Shown here: one piece after another, positions 60,046 to 64,000 of the stretch
Position numbering within the stretch: the stretch's first letter is position 1
Layout of the letters: every line of letters begins with the position of its first letter
NCBI GenBank assembly: GCA_916613615.1
Contig: OU744730.1
Span: 6,169,582 to 6,233,581 of the forward strand
DNA from: Steromphala cineraria
Lineage: Eukaryota > Mollusca > Gastropoda > Trochida > Trochidae
Reading direction: 5' to 3'
Length of the DNA stretch: 64,000 nucleotides
The notes under the pieces: model-generated
The model's database searches: none
Told to the model about the DNA's origin: nothing
What the model saw: only the letters and a program-made list of their open reading frames with translations
Made by a program: the position numbers and the translations under genes

Positions 60046-62811
60046 TGTTCCTTTGTATATCGATAAGGACTTGCACGTAAACATGCAAGAACTATGGTAT
60101 TTTATTATTCACATATTACCGTATCAAAAGGAAGATGTTATTCATATATAACGAAATTTTTAAAGATGATCACAGTAATTTTGAAATTATTACTTAAGAA
60201 AGTGTGCTCGCGTGTCTTCAATCTAATTTGAAAGTCATGAGGTAGGGGTATGAAGCACGCTGATTGGAAGCGATTACCATATGATGAAGTTGGTGGATGC
60301 TTTCCCGTCGCGTTACCATTCACAGATCGACTTGTAATATCGTTTTGAGATCACGAACTCCATCTCTCATGTAGACAGGTCTATTCACTGTATCAAGCAC
60401 GACCTTTTTAGTTAGAAACTTAATTCAGAATTTACTTAAAAACATCGCCGACCCTCCCTTCTCCTCAAACGAGATTACACGAGAGTTGCCCACGATAGCT
60501 CGTTTCCTTCAGGTAAAAGGTTTTTCGAGATATTTAATCGGAAAACCCTAGCATGACGCTTCTAGTTTTAACCGTTTCCTCCAAAAAAGTTAAATCGTAT
60601 TTCATGGAGAATTATTTACTTGATTGTACGCGGTGATATGTCGTGCCGACACGAGATTGGCACTTACTACCTGTTTTATATAGATGTTTTGTTCGGCAAT
60701 TTAATGTCCAAAGCGTTCTCTGTGAGCAAAAATCGATGATCAATTCCCAGATGAAATTTAAAACCTTTTTACTTCAAATACTTTAAACCGTTTAGCATAA
60801 TGTACAACTTACAAGATGAAAAATGATTTTCAAGATCTTTGTGAAAAACGAAATCTTTTCTTTTGAAAATAGGATGAAATATTCCATTAATGACGTTTAT
60901 CCTTCTGTCGCTGCGCATTTGCACATTAAATATAATATTGATCCATAATTCCCTCAAATATGGAATTTGGAAAATAATCTTGGGAAAAGGCCGAATGGAA
61001 GACCCACATCAAGAAGAAAGTGCTGGGTTCCAAACGCCTTCATGTTCAGTCTAAAGCCACGGCAAATCCTTTATCAGCAGAACCCTTATCATGTAGCGAA
61101 CGGCGATATCATTTAAGCGACTCAGCGCGCTACCACAAAGAGTCGGAGGAAGGGATTTTGGATTTATCAGCGATGCAGTCCAAGAGAACCGTTTGAAGAA
61201 CAGAATCACGTAGACCTACAACAAGTTATAATCAATTTCTAATTTTAAAAAGTTGATTGTATCTTCTATCTGATTCTGTTGGTTCATGTTGTTGCTATGA
61301 AATGAAATATTCAATTTGTTCGCTGCAAAATTCACTTTGACAGTACTCTGAACATCAGAAGCAGGATAGTTCTAGAGTGTTGAGTGTCAAGCCTTGCAAT
61401 GAACGTTGAGCGTGAGTTTGTGTATTGATATAAGTAGCCTGTCAAATATTATCTTTGATTGAGTGAGTGTTGTTAGCAATTTTGCAGCTATTTAACACGT
61501 GGACGTTGCCACCCAAAAGTGAGACAGATCAGGGAGAAAGGGGTCGTAAGGATGAAGGAATTTCTTAGTATCATTCACAGATGTTGTGTTTATTGGTATA
61601 TAATAGGAACTTTTACGTTATAAAGATCCTTTTTAAGAATAACAGATCGTTAACAATTGTCATATGATTGCAAAAAAATAACTCTCCACAAAACAGGAGC
61701 ATGGAATCTACTATATGCCAGCGCGTTGGGAGATTTAGTTTTTCAGTCCGAGCAACGTGTTCTCGCAAATAAGTTTGATATAACCTTTCCAAGTGAAAAT
61801 TTGGCCCTCACGTGTACAGTGGTTTGACGTCATATCTACGATAAACGTGACGTCATCGCCGTTGCTAAGTGACAATACAGCAATGACAAGACGTCGCAGG
61901 TCGAGCAGTGTTGACGTTTATCAGCACATCTCCACCATGAGGCGCCACATGCTGAACATACTGTATTTACCCTGTCCCTCGATGAGAGAAAAGTTATATC
62001 ACACGGACAAAAATAATCATCAAGCATTCATAAATGGGCACAAAAATAAGTTGAAATATGGAGATAATTGTCATAAATCATTTTAATCAAAATCTGACTA
62101 CAAATGTAGATTATCATCAGTGTATCTTCCCCAAAATCCTATCTACTCGAAACGGTACTGAACGACAACCGCTGAAACCATTTAAAACCTTGCTGCTCTG
62201 TTTAAATATAGATCTGGGTAAACAAACAGGCGGCAATCCTATGTCATCATCAAACTGTTTTCATGTAATATAATCCATCTCTGTTCAGGGCCGGTCGAAC
62301 ATGTCACATTCCCCCATGACAAGCCCTAGCCGAGTAAGGAGTTTTCAATTATAGTGGATTCGCTCTGGCCTGGGAGATTGAGGATCGCATTCGACATCGG
62401 TGCAAGGAGTTACACGGGCTGGTCGTAAACAAGCTAATTTGTAGGGAGCAGTCTGTGGGGTCAATAGGGCCCTATAATTATTCAATATTGGCATATCCTC
62501 GCATCTTCCCTCTACTTTAATCTAAGATTTACATCCAAGATGATAATGAACACTCCCTTGTGTACAGCTGCATGTATTTCAGTCTCCGTCCAATTACATT
62601 GTTTGTTTATCGTGATGTTGTATTGTTTTCAAACCAAACATTGGTTCTCGCATTGAATATATGATTACCTTCGTCTGTCATCTTTAAATGATGCGTGTAC
62701 AAAGATATAGTAATTACGTATAATTAGATACCGTTTTAATTACTAAATGTCAATGTTCGGAACAATGTGACGTCATGAAATGGATTTTACCGCAAGTTCC
62801 AAGTTTCATGC
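60046..62811. other. No gene recognised; GC-richer unique blocks
   Basis: GC-richer, repeat-free patches lie at about 60970-61200 and 62290-62520. Around 61825-61910 two TGACGTCAT motifs occur close together. A 97-codon frame at 61793-62086 (+) and a 63-codon frame on the other strand overlap there and are unrecognised. A minus frame at 60138-60323 also lacks motifs. Confidence 0.35.
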
Positions 62812-63132
62812 ATTCTCTCCGCACAGACGCAGGCCAAGTAATGAAATGTTGATCAAGCCTCTGTTCTTATTCGCCGACTGTGAAGGGTAGAATGGTAGAT
62901 GCCTGATGCGAGGCAATCAAATTTAGTTGCGCAATCAGCGATCCTGTTTTAAAATCATCATTTTGCCTACTGAATCATGGCAAATGAATTGTGATGGGCA
63001 CCACCCTTATAATGCCAGAAGCGTTGTCATTTGCAAAAATTCAAGGAAACTGCCACTGCCGGATTTGGTCAAATAAGAACAGAGGCTCGATCAACAATGT
63101 ATGACTGTATGTGCCTCTTTGGGGAGAGGATG
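62812..63132. mobile_element. MITE-C copy 2
   Basis: Inverted ends pair over about 60 bp. GATCAAGCCTCTGTTCTTAT near the left end pairs with ATAAGAACAGAGGCTCGATC at about 63074. The outermost ATTCTCTCC pairs with GGAGAGGAT. The interior shares GATGCGAGGCAATCAAATTT, GCGCAATCAGCGATCCTGTT and CTACTGAATCATGG with copy 1 at 22.0 kb. Confidence 0.8.
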
Positions 63133-63232
63133 AGTTTCATGAGGACAATTTTTATCCTCTGAGTACTGTTTACAGAGTGAATAATGAACTCAATGAGATA
63201 ACCAATTTCCGACATCTGTTAAACGTTACGAT

Positions 63233-63514
63233 TGAAATTAATGGTTCCAATTGAAACTAAATTATGAACCAATTTGAACTAAATGAAGCAGTAATGAATC
63301 AAATATATAATGTAAAGTTCAGCCATGCTAACGCAAGGTGTTCACACCAAAAATGGACTTTTTGTGAATCTTTATAATTTGTTCTCAGATTAGGGATGAT
63401 TAGTTTGTGTAATGAAATTCTTTACACTATCAAACTTATACAATTAGGTTTACCATACAGTTATCAGAGACAAATATAAAATTTGAAAATTAAAATTGTG
63501 CACTCCCCCTTTAA
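63233..63514 (+). mobile_element. MITE-A copy 5, 5'-truncated
   Basis: This copy begins within the element at GAAATTAATGGTTCCAATTG and continues through AAGGTGTTCACACCAAAAAT and TTTGTGTAATGAAATTCTTT. It ends GTGCACTCCCCCTTTAA. The left terminal repeat and roughly 55 bases are missing, and it is the most diverged of the five copies. Confidence 0.75.
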
Positions 63515-64000
63515 GGAGTTGAATATACAAACATATCATTCATAACAAATATGAATGGATACTTTTATCGGCAGAACTTCTGCCGATCAACCTAAATATC
63601 TACAATGTCAATTGTACAATAACTTTGTCCGATATGTACCGCGAAGAATTGAACTTCTTTGAGCAATTGATTGCACCGTTCACTCCTGTAGCGCCACTAC
63701 CGAACATCAATACAACCATCACCTAGTCCAGACAAATCTGTTACACATGCTACGATTGAGACGCTTTCGAGTAGGTATATCCGCAGTAACAGTTAAAGAA
63801 TTAACGACCAGGTAGAACTGAATGTTTCTGAATTTGTCTTGACATTAAACAGGTGATAGGGTTCGAGACGCTGAAAAAGTGATGCATCTGTGGTATTGTG
63901 ATGAACATTATTGTCATTCTCGTTCACGCATGGTACTTTGAGGGTAACCATTCTAACGCAACATCCACTTGTACATCAGGAAATGTTGGTCCACCCACGG
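63515..64000. other. No recognisable gene; right edge
   Basis: Unique-looking sequence to the window edge. No motif, repeat or exon was recognised. Confidence 0.4.

Noticed and set aside
12492..64000. Downstream exons of the GPR158-like gene (remaining ectodomain and seven-transmembrane region)
   Set aside because: Looked for by eye using expected conserved peptides and found none convincing. Short exons could easily be missed without a protein-to-genome alignment.

Overview
The window is AT-rich, intron-dense animal DNA with almost no open coding sequence. The only convincing protein-coding segment is one large exon at 11.8-12.5 kb. Its translation resembles the secreted N-terminus (Cache-type ectodomain) of a GPR158/GPR179-like orphan class C receptor. 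Metazoan-type splice signals, tRNA-derived SINE and LINE fragments, many small inverted-repeat elements and long tandem arrays all indicate a eukaryote. The style of the repeats suggests a marine mollusc, probably a bivalve; that is inference, not proof.

Layout. 0.9-4.1 kb: a decayed LINE 3' end, a near-perfect 160-bp palindrome directly beyond it, a four-copy satellite and two head-to-tail fold-back elements. 5.7-8.8 kb: three tandem arrays and a cluster of hairpins. 10.0-10.4 kb: first full copy of a small element with TTAAAGGGGCAGTAGCACG ends (MITE-A). 11.3-12.5 kb: presumed 5' region and the receptor exon, ending at a consensus splice donor. From 12.5 kb rightward there is no recognisable downstream exon, so most of the window may be intron of that gene. 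It holds a second LINE 3' end (20.5 kb), two further inverted-repeat families (MITE-C at 22.0 and 62.8 kb; MITE-D at 23.2, 35.9 and 55.6 kb) and a tandem array that happens to keep a 210-codon frame open (25 kb). It also holds a nested-insertion locus (32.9-33.9 kb), degenerate repeated modules in conserved order (about 30-50 kb), a tRNA-derived SINE (48 kb), two more long arrays (51.8-52.3 and 54.4-55.5 kb) and a 42-bp minisatellite with trimeric higher-order structure (59.2-60.0 kb).

How the parts relate. The repeats give a relative history. At 32.9-33.9 kb a MITE-A-like fragment was amplified in tandem. One repeat unit was then interrupted by a 5'-truncated LINE with a 9-bp target duplication, and a fold-back element landed at the boundary of the next unit. 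That LINE's 3' tail resembles the tail of the SINE at 48 kb, which suggests a LINE-SINE partnership. The most unusual structure is a fold-back family with conserved termini and usually a conserved loop motif. Within each copy the two arms pair with each other, but the arm sequence differs between subfamilies. Most of the non-coding claims come from reading repeats by eye; boundaries are approximate to a few bases unless an exact motif is given.
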